Origin: Asanoa ishikariensis
GTDB lineage: Bacteria; Actinomycetota; Actinomycetes; Mycobacteriales; Micromonosporaceae
Direction of reading: 5' to 3'
DNA: 64,000 bases
Assembly (NCBI RefSeq): GCF_900107455.1
Contig: NZ_FNQB01000001.1
Coordinates: 2,480,001-2,544,000 of the forward strand
Shown in pieces: positions 34,896-43,329 of this stretch. How positions within the stretch are numbered: position 1 is the stretch's first letter; each line of letters opens with the position of its first letter. The notes under the pieces were generated by a model. The model did not search any database and was not told the origin of the DNA. It was given only the letters and a program-made list of their open reading frames with translations. The position numbers and the translations under genes are program-made.

Positions 34896-36221
34896 ATGCG
34901 CAGAATCGCCGCCGTGGCGGCCGTAGCAACGCTCCTCGTGTCCGCTCTTGGCGCGGCGCCGGCATCGGCGACCGAACGCAAGGGCCAGAGCTTCCGCCAG
35001 GTCGGCTACTTCACCCAGTGGGGCATCTACGGCCGGGCTTTCCCGGTCAAGAAGCTCGACACCTCCGGCGCCGCGGCGCGGTTGACGCACCTGAACTACG
35101 CGTTCGGCAACGTCAGCCCTGACGGCAAGTGCTACGTGGACGGTGCGGCGCCCGAGGGCGACTCGTGGGCCGACTACCAGCGGACCGTGCCGGCCGAGGA
35201 GAGCGTCGACGGGGTCGGCGACAACTGGGGCGAGCCGCTGAACGGCAACTTCGGCCAGTTGCAGAAGCTCAAGGTCAAGCACCCGAAGCTCAAGGTCCTG
35301 ATCTCGCTCGGCGGGTGGTCCTGGTCGACGCACTTCTCAGATGCCTCATTGACCGACGCCTCGCGCAAAACGTTCGTGAGCTCTTGCATCGACCTGTACC
35401 TCAAGGGCAACCTGCCCAACCCCGACGGCAGCGCGGGCGGGCCGGGCACGCTGAAGGGCGTGTTCGACGGCATCGACCTCGACTGGGAGTGGCCGGGCTC
35501 GCCCGGTGACGTCGACACGGTCTACCGCCCCGAGGACAAGCAGAACTTCACCAAGCTGGTCGCCGAGTTCCGCAAGCAACTCGACGCGTACGGCAAGGGC
35601 CAGCGGAAGCACTTCGAGCTGACCGCGTTCGTTCCGGCGAACCCGACCGCCATCGACGCCGGGTTCGAGGTGCCCAAGGTCATGAAGAACCTGGACTTCG
35701 CGACCGTCCAGGGGTACGACTTCCACGGCACCTGGGAGACGACCGCCAACCAGCAGTCGGCGCTGCGCATCCCGGCCGGGGCGCCCGGGCCGTCGTTCTC
35801 GATCGAGAACACCATCAAGGCCTGGCGGGACCGTGGCGCGCCGCGCGACAAGCTCGTGGTCGGCATCCCGTACTACGGCCACGGCTGGACCGGCGTGACC
35901 GGCGGGCGCAACGGCCTGTTCGGCACCGCGACCGGTGGCGCCGCGCCGGCGACGTTCGAGGCGGGCTCCGAGGACTACAAGGTGCTCAAGACGAAGATCG
36001 GCACCGACGGCTACCAGGTCTACCGTGATCTGCGCGCCGGCACCGCCTGGCTCTACAACGGCACCACCTTCTGGAACTACGACGACCCGGCCGTTCTGCT
36101 CCAGAAGGCACTGTGGATCCGCTCGGAGCGGCTCGGCGGTGCGATGGTCTGGTCGCTCGACGGCGACGACGACAACGCCACCCTCACCAAGACCCTCCAC
36201 CTGGGGCTCTGGACGCCGTAG
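34896..36221 (+). CDS. Secreted GH18 chitinase
   Basis: A 441-residue protein with a Sec signal peptide (MRRIAAVAAVATLLVSALG, cleavage near ASA-TE at about 26). The single GH18 catalytic domain shows RQVGYFTQWGIYGRAF, LKVLISLGGWSWS, the DxxDxDxE active site in GIDLDWEWP, and AMVWSLDGDD at the end. It hydrolyses chitin by substrate-assisted catalysis outside the cell. No carbohydrate-binding or fibronectin III module is attached, making it a compact chitinase. AGGAG lies 5 bases before the ATG. Confidence 0.95.
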   Translation: MRRIAAVAAVATLLVSALGAAPASATERKGQSFRQVGYFTQWGIYGRAFPVKKLDTSGAAARLTHLNYAFGNVSPDGKCYVDGAAPEGDSWADYQRTVPAEESVDGVGDNWGEPLNGNFGQLQKLKVKHPKLKVLISLGGWSWSTHFSDASLTDASRKTFVSSCIDLYLKGNLPNPDGSAGGPGTLKGVFDGIDLDWEWPGSPGDVDTVYRPEDKQNFTKLVAEFRKQLDAYGKGQRKHFELTAFVPANPTAIDAGFEVPKVMKNLDFATVQGYDFHGTWETTANQQSALRIPAGAPGPSFSIENTIKAWRDRGAPRDKLVVGIPYYGHGWTGVTGGRNGLFGTATGGAAPATFEAGSEDYKVLKTKIGTDGYQVYRDLRAGTAWLYNGTTFWNYDDPAVLLQKALWIRSERLGGAMVWSLDGDDDNATLTKTLHLGLWTP

Positions 36222-36300
36222 CCATTCGGCGCAGGTGAATAGCCGTTCAGCGCGTCGGCTCCGTTGAACGGCGAGTTATGTCACACCGGACAGTTAACCT

Positions 36301-36329
36301 CCGGCCGTCAAACGATCCATGACGGCCGG
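36301..36329 (+). promoter_or_regulatory. Hairpin directly before and overlapping the DUF3311 ribosome-binding site
   Basis: CCGGCCGTCA - AACGATCCA - TGACGGCCGG is a perfect 10-bp stem with a 9-base loop. Its 3' arm ends at 36329 inside the GGAGG (36328-36332) that serves ATG 36339. It could terminate chitinase transcripts or modulate translation of the symporter operon; there is no T-run. Confidence 0.55.
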
Positions 36330-36338
36330 AGGTTTGTC

Positions 36339-36569
36339 ATGAGTGATCCTGAAGTGCCCGCGCCAGCGGTTGCCCGCGCCAATGACAAGAACGCGTGGAA
36401 CTGGCTGCTGTTCGTGCCGATCGTCATCCCGCTGATCACGCCGCTGTTCAACCATGACTCGCCGCGGCTGTTCGGCTTCCCGACGTTCTACTGGCTACAG
36501 CTGCTGTTCATCGTCCTCGGCGTGTCGACGACCACCGTCGTCTACCAGATGACCAAGAAGCGGCGGTGA
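36339..36569 (+). CDS. DUF3311 small membrane protein, symporter partner
   Basis: A 76-residue protein with two hydrophobic helices (about 20-36, NWLLFVPIVIPLITPLF, and 47-68, FYWLQLLFIVLGVSTTTVVY) and basic ends. DUF3311 proteins are encoded directly before sodium:solute symporters of the monocarboxylate type and probably act as small subunits. Here the stop overlaps the symporter start as GTGA. The start is fixed by GGAGG 6 bases upstream. Confidence 0.85.
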   Translation: MSDPEVPAPAVARANDKNAWNWLLFVPIVIPLITPLFNHDSPRLFGFPTFYWLQLLFIVLGVSTTTVVYQMTKKRR

Positions 36570-38242
36570 GCACGATGGGCGACCACGTAACCGAGATCAT
36601 CGTTTTCTCGCTGCTGTTCCTGTTGGTCAGCGGTATGGGCTTCGTCGCGGCCCGGTGGCGCGCGCCGAACGACATGGCCCACCTCGACGAGTGGGGCCTG
36701 GGCGGGCGCAGCTTCGGCGGCTGGATCACCTGGTTCCTGGTCGGCGGCGACCTCTACACCGCGTACACCTTCGTCGCGGTGCCGGCCCTGCTCTTCGGCG
36801 CCGGTGCGGCCGGGTTCTTCGCCGTCCCGTACACGATCATCATCTATCCGTTGGTCTTCCTGGTCCTGGTGCGGCTCTGGTCGGTCTCGCACCGGCACGG
36901 CTTCGTGACACCGGCCGACTTCGTGCGGTCCCGCTTCCAGTCGCCGACGCTGGCTTTGCTGATCGCGATCACCGGCATCGTGGCCACGATGCCCTACATC
37001 GCGCTCCAACTCGTCGGCATCGAGGCCGTGCTCAAGACCATGGGCGTGACCGGCGACAGCACGGTGGCCCGGCACCTGCCGATCATCATCGCGTTCGCGA
37101 TCCTGGCGGCCTACACCTACCAGTCCGGGCTGCGGGCGCCGGCGCTGATCGCGTTCGTCAAGGACACGCTGATCTACATCGTGATCCTGGTGGCGATCAT
37201 CTACCTGCCGTACAAGCTGGGCGGTTGGGGCTCGATCTTCGACGCGGCCGAGGCGAAGTTCAACGCCTCGCCAAACCCCAACGACGGCATCACGCTGAAT
37301 GCCGGCAACCAGTGGCAATACATCACGCTGGCGCTGGGCTCCGCGCTCGCGCTGTTCCTCTACCCGCACAGCCTCACCGGCGTGCTGGCCAGCCGCAGCC
37401 GCGACGTGATCAAACGCAACATGTCCGCGCTGCCGGCCTACAGCCTGCTGCTCGGCCTGATCGCGCTGCTCGGCTTCATGGCGATCGCGGCCGGCGTCAA
37501 GCCGCTGCCCGGGGCCAAGGAGGGCTCGGTCGACAGCAACACGGTGGTGCCGCTGCTGTTCGACCAGCAGTTCCCGTCGTGGTTCACCGGCGTCGCGTTC
37601 GCCGCGATCGGCATCGGCGCCCTGGTGCCGGCCGCGATCATGTCGATCGCCGCGGCCAACCTGTTCACCCGCAACATCTACAAGGAATACCTGAAGCGCG
37701 ACGCGTCGCCGGCGCAGGAGGCCAACGTCTCCAAGATCACCTCGCTGGTGGTCAAGGTCGGCGCGGTCGCCTGCATCGTCTTCCTGGACCCCCAGTTCTC
37801 CATCGACCTCCAACTCATCGGCGGCGTGATCATCCTGCAGACGCTGCCGGCGGTGGCGCTGGGCATCTACACCCGCTGGTTCCACCGCGGCGGCCTGATC
37901 GCCGGCTGGGTGGCGGGCATGGGCCTGGGCACCTGGATGCTCTACCAGATCCCCAACCAGGCCACCGGTCGCGCCCACTTCGGCGGCTCGGCGTTCTCGC
38001 TGGAGAAGTTCGGCTTCGACACCAAGACCACCGTGTACGTCGGTCTGGTCGCCGTCGCCGTCAACCTGGCCGTGGCGGCCCTGGCCACGCTCGCCCTGAG
38101 GGCCGGGAAGGTCCCGGACGGCGGCGACGACACGGTCCAGGACGACTACTTCGCCGACGAGGGCGACCCGCGGGTCTCCGTCCCGGCGCAGGCGACCAGC
38201 ACCGACCCCGATCTGGACCCGGCACCGTCCCCGAAGGTCTGA
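36566..38242 (+). CDS. Sodium:solute symporter, monocarboxylate (MctP-like) type
   Basis: A 558-residue SSS-family transporter with about 13 membrane helices. Signatures are EWGLGGRSFGGWITWFLVGGDLYTAYTF, PYTIIIYPLVFLV, HRHGFVTPADFVRSRF and LFLYPHSLTGVLASRSRDVI, as in MctP-like permeases for lactate, pyruvate, acetate or amino acids. The C-terminal tail of about 45 residues is acidic and cytoplasmic. The GTG start overlaps the DUF3311 stop. Substrate choice is inferred from family resemblance. A strong palindrome follows 5 bases after the stop. Confidence 0.88.
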   Translation: MSTMGDHVTEIIVFSLLFLLVSGMGFVAARWRAPNDMAHLDEWGLGGRSFGGWITWFLVGGDLYTAYTFVAVPALLFGAGAAGFFAVPYTIIIYPLVFLVLVRLWSVSHRHGFVTPADFVRSRFQSPTLALLIAITGIVATMPYIALQLVGIEAVLKTMGVTGDSTVARHLPIIIAFAILAAYTYQSGLRAPALIAFVKDTLIYIVILVAIIYLPYKLGGWGSIFDAAEAKFNASPNPNDGITLNAGNQWQYITLALGSALALFLYPHSLTGVLASRSRDVIKRNMSALPAYSLLLGLIALLGFMAIAAGVKPLPGAKEGSVDSNTVVPLLFDQQFPSWFTGVAFAAIGIGALVPAAIMSIAAANLFTRNIYKEYLKRDASPAQEANVSKITSLVVKVGAVACIVFLDPQFSIDLQLIGGVIILQTLPAVALGIYTRWFHRGGLIAGWVAGMGLGTWMLYQIPNQATGRAHFGGSAFSLEKFGFDTKTTVYVGLVAVAVNLAVAALATLALRAGKVPDGGDDTVQDDYFADEGDPRVSVPAQATSTDPDLDPAPSPKV

Positions 38243-38247
38243 ACTTC

Positions 38248-38279
38248 GTGGGCGCCCCCTGTCGACAGGGGGCGCCCAC
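38248..38279. terminator. Perfect 32-bp palindrome after the symporter, overlapping the MFS promoter
   Basis: GTGGGCGCCCCCTGTC is followed at once by its exact reverse complement, 5 bases after the symporter stop. As RNA it gives a very stable stem. It also contains TCGACA (38262-38267), the probable -35 of the MFS gene, so it may be terminator and operator at once. Confidence 0.65.
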
Positions 38280-38290
38280 GATCATAAGAT
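38262..38290 (+). promoter_or_regulatory. Promoter of the MFS leader
   Basis: TCGACA (38262-38267), a 17-base spacer and TAAGAT (38285-38290) make a near-consensus promoter. The predicted start point, 6-7 bases downstream, coincides with the ATG of the leader peptide at 38297, so the leader would be translated from a leaderless mRNA. Confidence 0.6.
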
Positions 38291-38296
38291 CCACAC

Positions 38297-38317
38297 ATGT
38301 TCCTCCTCTGTGCGTAG
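38297..38317 (+). CDS. Leader peptide MFLLCA of the MFS transporter
   Basis: ATG TTC CTC CTC TGT GCG TAG encodes six residues. It begins at the predicted transcription start and stops at the first base of the following hairpin. Its first nine bases are the exact complement of GAGGAACAT (38392-38400), which holds the Shine-Dalgarno of the MFS gene. This is what a regulatory leader peptide of an inducible efflux gene would look like. There is no independent evidence that it is translated. Confidence 0.5.
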   Translation: MFLLCA

Positions 38318-38400
38318 GACGCCGGCCGCCTCTCGCGGCCTTCTGGCGTCCCTACCCACCCGGCCGCCCGCATCCTGGGCGCCGATCTCCCGAGGAACAT
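38297..38400 (+). promoter_or_regulatory. Structured 5' leader (translational attenuator candidate) of the MFS gene
   Basis: The closing helix is ATGTTCCTC (38297-38305) with GAGGAACAT (38392-38400). Inside, GGACGCC (38317-38323) pairs with GGCGTCC (38345-38351), and GGCCGC (38324-38329) with GCGGCC (38335-38340). A smaller GC-rich stem lies near 38361-38383. The closing helix sequesters GAGGAA, which is 7 bases before the MFS ATG. It matches no riboswitch class I know. Confidence 0.6.
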
Positions 38401-38404
38401 CCCG

Positions 38405-39610
38405 ATGTCCTATCGCGCTGTGCTGCGCACTCCGCACGCCCTTCGAACCTTCGTCGCGGCCCTGGTCGGCCGCCTCTCCTACGGCATCGTCTTCGTCTCC
38501 CTCACGGTCGCCGTCACCGGCGCGACCGGTTCCTACTCGTTGGCCGGCGTCACCATGGCGCTGTTCGGCCTCGGCGTCGTCCTCGTGGCGCCGCTGCGCG
38601 CGGGCCTGATCGACCGGTACGGGCCGCGGCGGGTCCTGCCCCCGCTGGCCGGTGCCTACGCGGTCCTGCTGGGCGGGCTGGCCGCCGCCACCTGGCGACC
38701 CGGCGCACCGGCCTGGCTCCTGCTGGCACTGACCGCCTCGGCCGGGGTGTGCTCGCCACCCCTCGGCCCGATCATGCGCGCGATGTGGAGCAACCTGCTG
38801 CCCGACCCGGCCGGGCGGCAGCGCGCGTTCGCCCTCGACACGGTCGCCGAGGAACTGCTGTTCGTGACCGGCCCACTGCTCGCGGGCGTGTTCATCGCCA
38901 TCGGGTACCCGGCCCTCGGCGTCGCCGTCAGCGCCGTGCTGGTGCTGACGGGGACGCTGGCGATGGTCTCGTCCCCGGCCGCCGCCGCCTGGCCGAGACC
39001 CGCTGTCGTCGCGGTCCGCGCTCGTGTCGGCCGGGCGCTGTTCGAGCCGGTCTTCGTGGCGGGCGGGATCGGGCTGGGATTGGGTGCCGCCAACCTGTTG
39101 GTCGTCGCGTTCGCGACCGGTCAGGGCCAGACCGCCGCGGTGGCCTGGGTCGAGGCGGCCCTGGCGGCGGGCAGCGCGGTCGGCGGCATCGCCTATGGCG
39201 CACGGAGCTGGTCCCTGCCGCAACGAACCCAGCTCGCGCTGCTGGCGCTCGCGCTTTCGGCGGTGCTCGCCGTGTTCGGGTTGGCGCCGGGGATCGCGGC
39301 GTTGGCTGGGGCGGCGGCGCTGGCCGGGTTGTTTGTCGCGCCGGCGCTGACCGCGGCCTACCTGCTCGCGGACAAGGAGGCGCCGCCGGCTGCTCGTACT
39401 AGGGCCGGCACTTGGGTGAACACGGCCTTCAACGCGGGGTCGTCGGGCGGCACGGCAGCGGTCGGGCTGCTGATCGGGCGGTTGCCGCTGGCGTTGTGCT
39501 TCGCGCTGGCGGCGCTGCCGATCCTGCTGTCCGCGGTGGCCACGCTCGCACCACGGGCGCCGCAGCGGCAGCGGGTCGCGACCGCCGTCGAGGAGTACGC
39601 GAGCCAGTAG
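38405..39610 (+). CDS. MFS transporter, putative drug exporter
   Basis: A 401-residue protein with about 12 hydrophobic helices. It begins RTPHALRTFVAALVGRLSYG, typical of actinobacterial MFS proteins, and has the loop motif LIDRYGPRRVLPPLAG between helices 2 and 3, equivalent to motif A. The C-terminus is short and basic. The ATG at 38405 has GAGGAA at the ideal 7-base spacing, but this site can be masked by the leader helix. Regulation by a leader peptide points to export of a translation-affecting drug; that is inference. Confidence 0.85.
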   Translation: MSYRAVLRTPHALRTFVAALVGRLSYGIVFVSLTVAVTGATGSYSLAGVTMALFGLGVVLVAPLRAGLIDRYGPRRVLPPLAGAYAVLLGGLAAATWRPGAPAWLLLALTASAGVCSPPLGPIMRAMWSNLLPDPAGRQRAFALDTVAEELLFVTGPLLAGVFIAIGYPALGVAVSAVLVLTGTLAMVSSPAAAAWPRPAVVAVRARVGRALFEPVFVAGGIGLGLGAANLLVVAFATGQGQTAAVAWVEAALAAGSAVGGIAYGARSWSLPQRTQLALLALALSAVLAVFGLAPGIAALAGAAALAGLFVAPALTAAYLLADKEAPPAARTRAGTWVNTAFNAGSSGGTAAVGLLIGRLPLALCFALAALPILLSAVATLAPRAPQRQRVATAVEEYASQ

Positions 39611-39688
39611 GCGCCCGGCTGACTCGCCCGCGGACCGGGATGAGTGGCGGGGTCAGCGGCACGACAGGCGGTTCTGGCTCCGCCGTGA

Positions 39689-39770
39689 ACGGCGAACGGT
39701 GGCGGGGTCGGCCGTGGGGCAGGACGGTGGCGTTGGCTCTGCCGTCGACGGCGAACGGTGGCGGGGTCGG
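39689..39770. repeat. 23-bp direct repeat in the gap after the MFS gene
   Basis: The sequence ACGGCGAACGGTGGCGGGGT plus three more bases occurs identically at 39689-39711 and 39748-39770, 59 bases apart, each preceded by a TGGCTC(C/T)GCCG-like segment. A third, more divergent unit lies at 39798-39835. Confidence 0.6.
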
Positions 39771-39797
39771 GGTCGGCCGCAGGTTGGAGGGCTTGCT

Positions 39798-39835
39798 CTG
39801 GCTCCGCCGCAGACGGCGATGGATGGCGGAGCCAG
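39798..39835. terminator. Hairpin between the convergent MFS and TauE genes
   Basis: CTGGCTCCGCC (39798-39808) is the exact complement of GGCGGAGCCAG (39825-39835), with a 16-base loop. It sits between two convergent genes and may terminate both. The region 39611-39902 holds this hairpin and the repeats but no supported gene. Confidence 0.5.
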
Positions 39836-39902
39836 CCCGCGGCCGGGAGGCGGGCTGCCGCCCGCCGTGCGAGCCGGCCCTAGCGGTGCGGCTCGGCTTC
39901 GT

Positions 39903-40667
39903 TCAGATGAAGGCGTGGACGAGCAGATAGAGGCCGATGCCCGTCCCGAAGATCACGATGATCAGCTTGAGGACGCCGCTGCGCAGGCGGCGGGCCAGCC
40001 GGGCACCGAAGTAGCCGCCCACGATCGTGGCCGGCGCCAGCACCGCGACCGTGGCCCAGTTGACCGGGCCGAAGAGCGCGAACACGACCACGGTCGTCAG
40101 CCCGACGGTGGCGGACAGCAGGTTCTTCACGGCGGTGACCCGGGCCAGCGACTCGTCGAGCACCAAGGCCAGCCCGGCGACGAACATCACACCGAGGGCG
40201 GCGCCGAAGTATCCACCGTAGACACTGCCGATCGCGACCATCCCGTGCAGCAACCCCTGCTGCCGGGACGGGCTGATCCGCGCCGGATGGCCGACCACCC
40301 GGCGCAACTGGTCCTGGAACGCCAGCACGGCGGTCGCGCCGAGCACCAGGAAGGGCACCACCTTGTCGAACGCCGAGTCGGGGGTGATCAGCAGCAGCAC
40401 GCACCCGGCGACCGACCCGGCGACGGCGGTCGGCAGCAGGAGCACCGTCCGCCGGACCTGCCCGCGAAGCTCGTGCCGACTCCCGTACACGCTGGCGAAG
40501 TAGCCCGGACACACCGCCACGCTGTTGCTGACGTTGGCGGGCACCGACGGGAGCCCGATCCCGAGCAGGGCGGGGAACGTGATCAGCGAACCCCCACCGG
40601 CGATCGCGTTCATCAGGCCGGCCGCGAGCCCGGCGGCGACCAGCAACACGGCTTGGGAGAGATCCAT
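39903..40667 (-). CDS. TauE/SafE-family anion (sulfite) exporter
   Basis: A 254-residue protein with about eight membrane helices. The family motif AGLMNAIAGGGSLITFPALLGIG is near the N-terminus, and its second copy is seen as SVYGGYFGAALGVMFVAGLAL. TauE/SafE proteins export sulfite, sulfoacetate or related C2 anions. ATG 40667 has no Shine-Dalgarno; TAGGCT lies 8 bases upstream on the minus strand, so a leaderless mRNA is likely. It is divergent from rnpB. The sulfur operator found at 11.8-16.7 kb is not present here. Confidence 0.9.
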   Translation of the reverse strand: MDLSQAVLLVAAGLAAGLMNAIAGGGSLITFPALLGIGLPSVPANVSNSVAVCPGYFASVYGSRHELRGQVRRTVLLLPTAVAGSVAGCVLLLITPDSAFDKVVPFLVLGATAVLAFQDQLRRVVGHPARISPSRQQGLLHGMVAIGSVYGGYFGAALGVMFVAGLALVLDESLARVTAVKNLLSATVGLTTVVVFALFGPVNWATVAVLAPATIVGGYFGARLARRLRSGVLKLIIVIFGTGIGLYLLVHAFI

Positions 40668-40704
40668 CGGAGGGCAGCCTAGCCGCACCGGTACGATGGA
40701 GCAT

Positions 40705-41109
<405 letters not shown>

Positions 41110-41111
41110 AC

Positions 41112-41458
41112 TCTCCTGGTAGCTGCCCTGTTCACCCTGCCTGACCTGCTGTATTTCCCGGCTGTACTGGTCGACGTTGGTCGATTTCGGGTGGCGTTTG
41201 ACGGCCCCGTGGCGGCCCAGACGGCCCACAGACGGCCCAGCGGAGATCGTCTACAACGGTGTGTTGGCTGGCTTTTGACCTTCGCGCTGGTGGCGGTTGT
41301 GTGGGCCGGTGGGCCATCCCGTCGCGCAGGCTTCGCCCGGCTGCCTGTGGTGTGCGGCGGGCGCACCTGATCTGCCGGCCATCCCAGAGCTGCCGAGGGT
41401 CCAGGGGCGAGTAGCCCCGGCCGCCGGAGGCCACCTCCGGGTCGTAGGGCCGGAGGCC
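41112..41458. other. Left end of the element, no gene seen
   Basis: No convincing coding frame. GGTCGA occurs twice close together (41168-41183 region) and could be integrase arm sites. A pair of CCGGAGG-type inverted segments lies near 41410-41470, next to the Imm32-like stop. I see nothing else. Confidence 0.4.
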
Positions 41459-41764
41459 CTACCCGCCGGAGGCGTCGGTAGACGGGGCACTCGTAGCTGT
41501 CTGCGGGTCCCGCGCCAGCATCAGAGATGCGGACTCCAGCGTCAGCGGGACAGTGCCCGGGTCCAGATGGATGTGTGCGCCCGGCGGGGCGTTGCCGTCA
41601 GACAATGCGAGGCACCATCGCGCGAGGTCCCGAAGACCGGCAGGGTCGCCGAAGATCTCCACGGTGCCGCCGCGAACCTCAATAGTGATGTTCCCGCCCT
41701 CGGCGGGCGCGACGACGCCGCGACCGGGGTCGTACGCAGGGACGGCCAATGCAATATCGTCCAT
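41459..41764 (-). CDS. Imm32-family-like immunity protein
   Basis: A 101-residue protein. The core (ITIEVRGGTVEIFGDPAGLR, DLARWCLALS, then PPGAHIHLDPGTVPLTLESASLML) matches the pattern I associate with Imm32 immunity proteins of polymorphic toxin systems, including the HIHLDPG strand. No toxin gene is beside it. The ATG at 41764 has no clear Shine-Dalgarno. It may protect against a toxin no longer present, or be cargo of the element. The family call rests on memory of the motif. Confidence 0.6.
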   Translation of the reverse strand: MDDIALAVPAYDPGRGVVAPAEGGNITIEVRGGTVEIFGDPAGLRDLARWCLALSDGNAPPGAHIHLDPGTVPLTLESASLMLARDPQTATSAPSTDASGG

Positions 41765-42085
41765 GCGCCAATTGTGCTGTAGTCGACCGCGGTCCGATCA
41801 GAGCTGCCCGACGCCCTCAATTAAGGCGACGTCGGGCTTCGTCGCGTCCGCTGTGCCGCCGCGTCTGCTGCCGGCTCGCGCCGGGAGCGAAGCGGCAAGG
41901 CGCGAACGGCCGGCAGGGCAGCGACGCGCGGCCCGCAGGGCCGCCTTGAAGACGCATAGAAAGTTCTCACCAGGTGGGGGCATCGTCAGGAGATCGTGTT
42001 AGATCCAACTGAGGCTCCGGGCAAACCTTCGCGATTAGCCTTGCCTAGCTACACTGTGGACCGAGAATCTGAAGGTCGATCGGAG

Positions 42086-43216
42086 ATGAACGTGGCCGAA
42101 GAGGGCTCGCAAGTTGTGGCGCAATATGCGGTTATTCGCCCGCAGTTCGTGGATTTTGCGGTAAGAATCGAGGGTCTACTAAGGGACTTGCTTACAGAGG
42201 CGACCATCGATGTTATTCAGTTAGAAAGCAGAGCAAAAGCTGTTGATAGCTTTGAAGCAAAAATCAGGAGTAAGGGCGGTAAATACAAAGATCCGCTAGG
42301 GGAAATGACCGACCTCGCTGGCGTACGCGTTATCACATACTATTTGGAGGATGTGGAGACGGTCGAGACGTTGATAAAGCGCGAGTTTGCGGTCGACCTC
42401 AACAACTCGATCGACAAGAGTGCCCAGCTGGATCCCGATAGGTTCGGCTACCTCTCTCGCCACTTCGTCGTGTCGATAAAGTCGCCGCGATCAGACCTGC
42501 CTGAATGGGTGCAATTCAAGGATCTCAAGGCCGAGGTTCAAGTTAGAACCGCCCTTCAGCACGCATGGGCAGCGGTAAACCATAAACTGGAGTACAAGAG
42601 TGTTGAAGAGGTCCCGAGAGAGCTGAAACGCGGACTTGGCCGACTCAGTGCCCTTTTCGAGATTGCGGACAGTCAATTTTCCTACTATCGAAAAGAAGGT
42701 GAGCGCATCGCGGCCAACTATGAGTCGAGTCTTGCGAAAGGTGATTTCGACCTCGAACTTGACTTGTCTTCGTTGGTTGCTGTTCTAGAGAATGCTGAGA
42801 TCGTCTCTGGTCTGATGCAGGCGGCCGCGAATGCTAACCAAGTCATCCTTCCCGATGATGGCAATGGCGGCGAGCATGCGCTGTTTATCATGTTGAGAGA
42901 ATTGCGGATTACTTCAGTCGCCCAACTGCTTGAGTGGCTGAGGGAAGCCAGTGGCGACATGGCGCTCGTAGAGGCCGCAAGAGACACTGGTACGGCTAGG
43001 ATGCCAGTGGACCTCGCAACGTTTATAGCGAATATGCTTCACATAGCTCATCCGGAAATTGATGGGACGGCCTCCGAGCTTTTCCGGATTTCAATCAATT
43101 CCGTTAAGGCAGCCCGAAAAGAATACCTTCGCAAAAAGCAGAATAGTCACATTCCAGAACCAAGAGCGCAGAAGCAGTCGACCCCGAATGACGCCCCGGG
43201 TTCGACCAGCCCTTAG
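42086..43216 (+). CDS. RelA/SpoT-domain nucleotide pyrophosphokinase-like protein (possible toxSAS)
   Basis: A 376-residue protein. Residues about 20-205 are a complete synthetase domain: Arg49, Lys51, Ser55 and Lys59 in ESRAKAVDSFEAKIRSK, DLAGVRVITYYLEDVE (77-92), GYLSRHF (121-127) and EVQVRTALQHAWAAVNHKLEYK-type blocks (150-171). No hydrolase HD domain precedes it. The C-terminal 170 residues are helical and unassigned, ending in a charged tail. Codons are much AT-richer than the rest of the window and include TTA (Leu46), a bldA-type codon. Length resembles CapRel-type fused toxin-antitoxins, but the C-terminus shows no zinc-finger pattern. The open frame extends to 41996; ATG 42086 is chosen for GAAGG/GGAG upstream. 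Confidence 0.85.
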   Translation: MNVAEEGSQVVAQYAVIRPQFVDFAVRIEGLLRDLLTEATIDVIQLESRAKAVDSFEAKIRSKGGKYKDPLGEMTDLAGVRVITYYLEDVETVETLIKREFAVDLNNSIDKSAQLDPDRFGYLSRHFVVSIKSPRSDLPEWVQFKDLKAEVQVRTALQHAWAAVNHKLEYKSVEEVPRELKRGLGRLSALFEIADSQFSYYRKEGERIAANYESSLAKGDFDLELDLSSLVAVLENAEIVSGLMQAAANANQVILPDDGNGGEHALFIMLRELRITSVAQLLEWLREASGDMALVEAARDTGTARMPVDLATFIANMLHIAHPEIDGTASELFRISINSVKAARKEYLRKKQNSHIPEPRAQKQSTPNDAPGSTSP

Positions 43217-43329
43217 CCACGTGAGTTCGATGCGGCCCGGTCACCCGCTCAAAATCGTCTTTCCGCCGCCACTTTGGCCGTCAAATCGCACCACACAAGC
43301 CGAAAAAAGCCCTTGAATGTCCCGGTCCC

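Noticed and set aside
38297-38400. A known riboswitch class upstream of the MFS gene
   Set aside because: I could not match conserved bases of fluoride, guanidine, Mn or other classes; the leader-peptide and helix arrangement explains the structure better.
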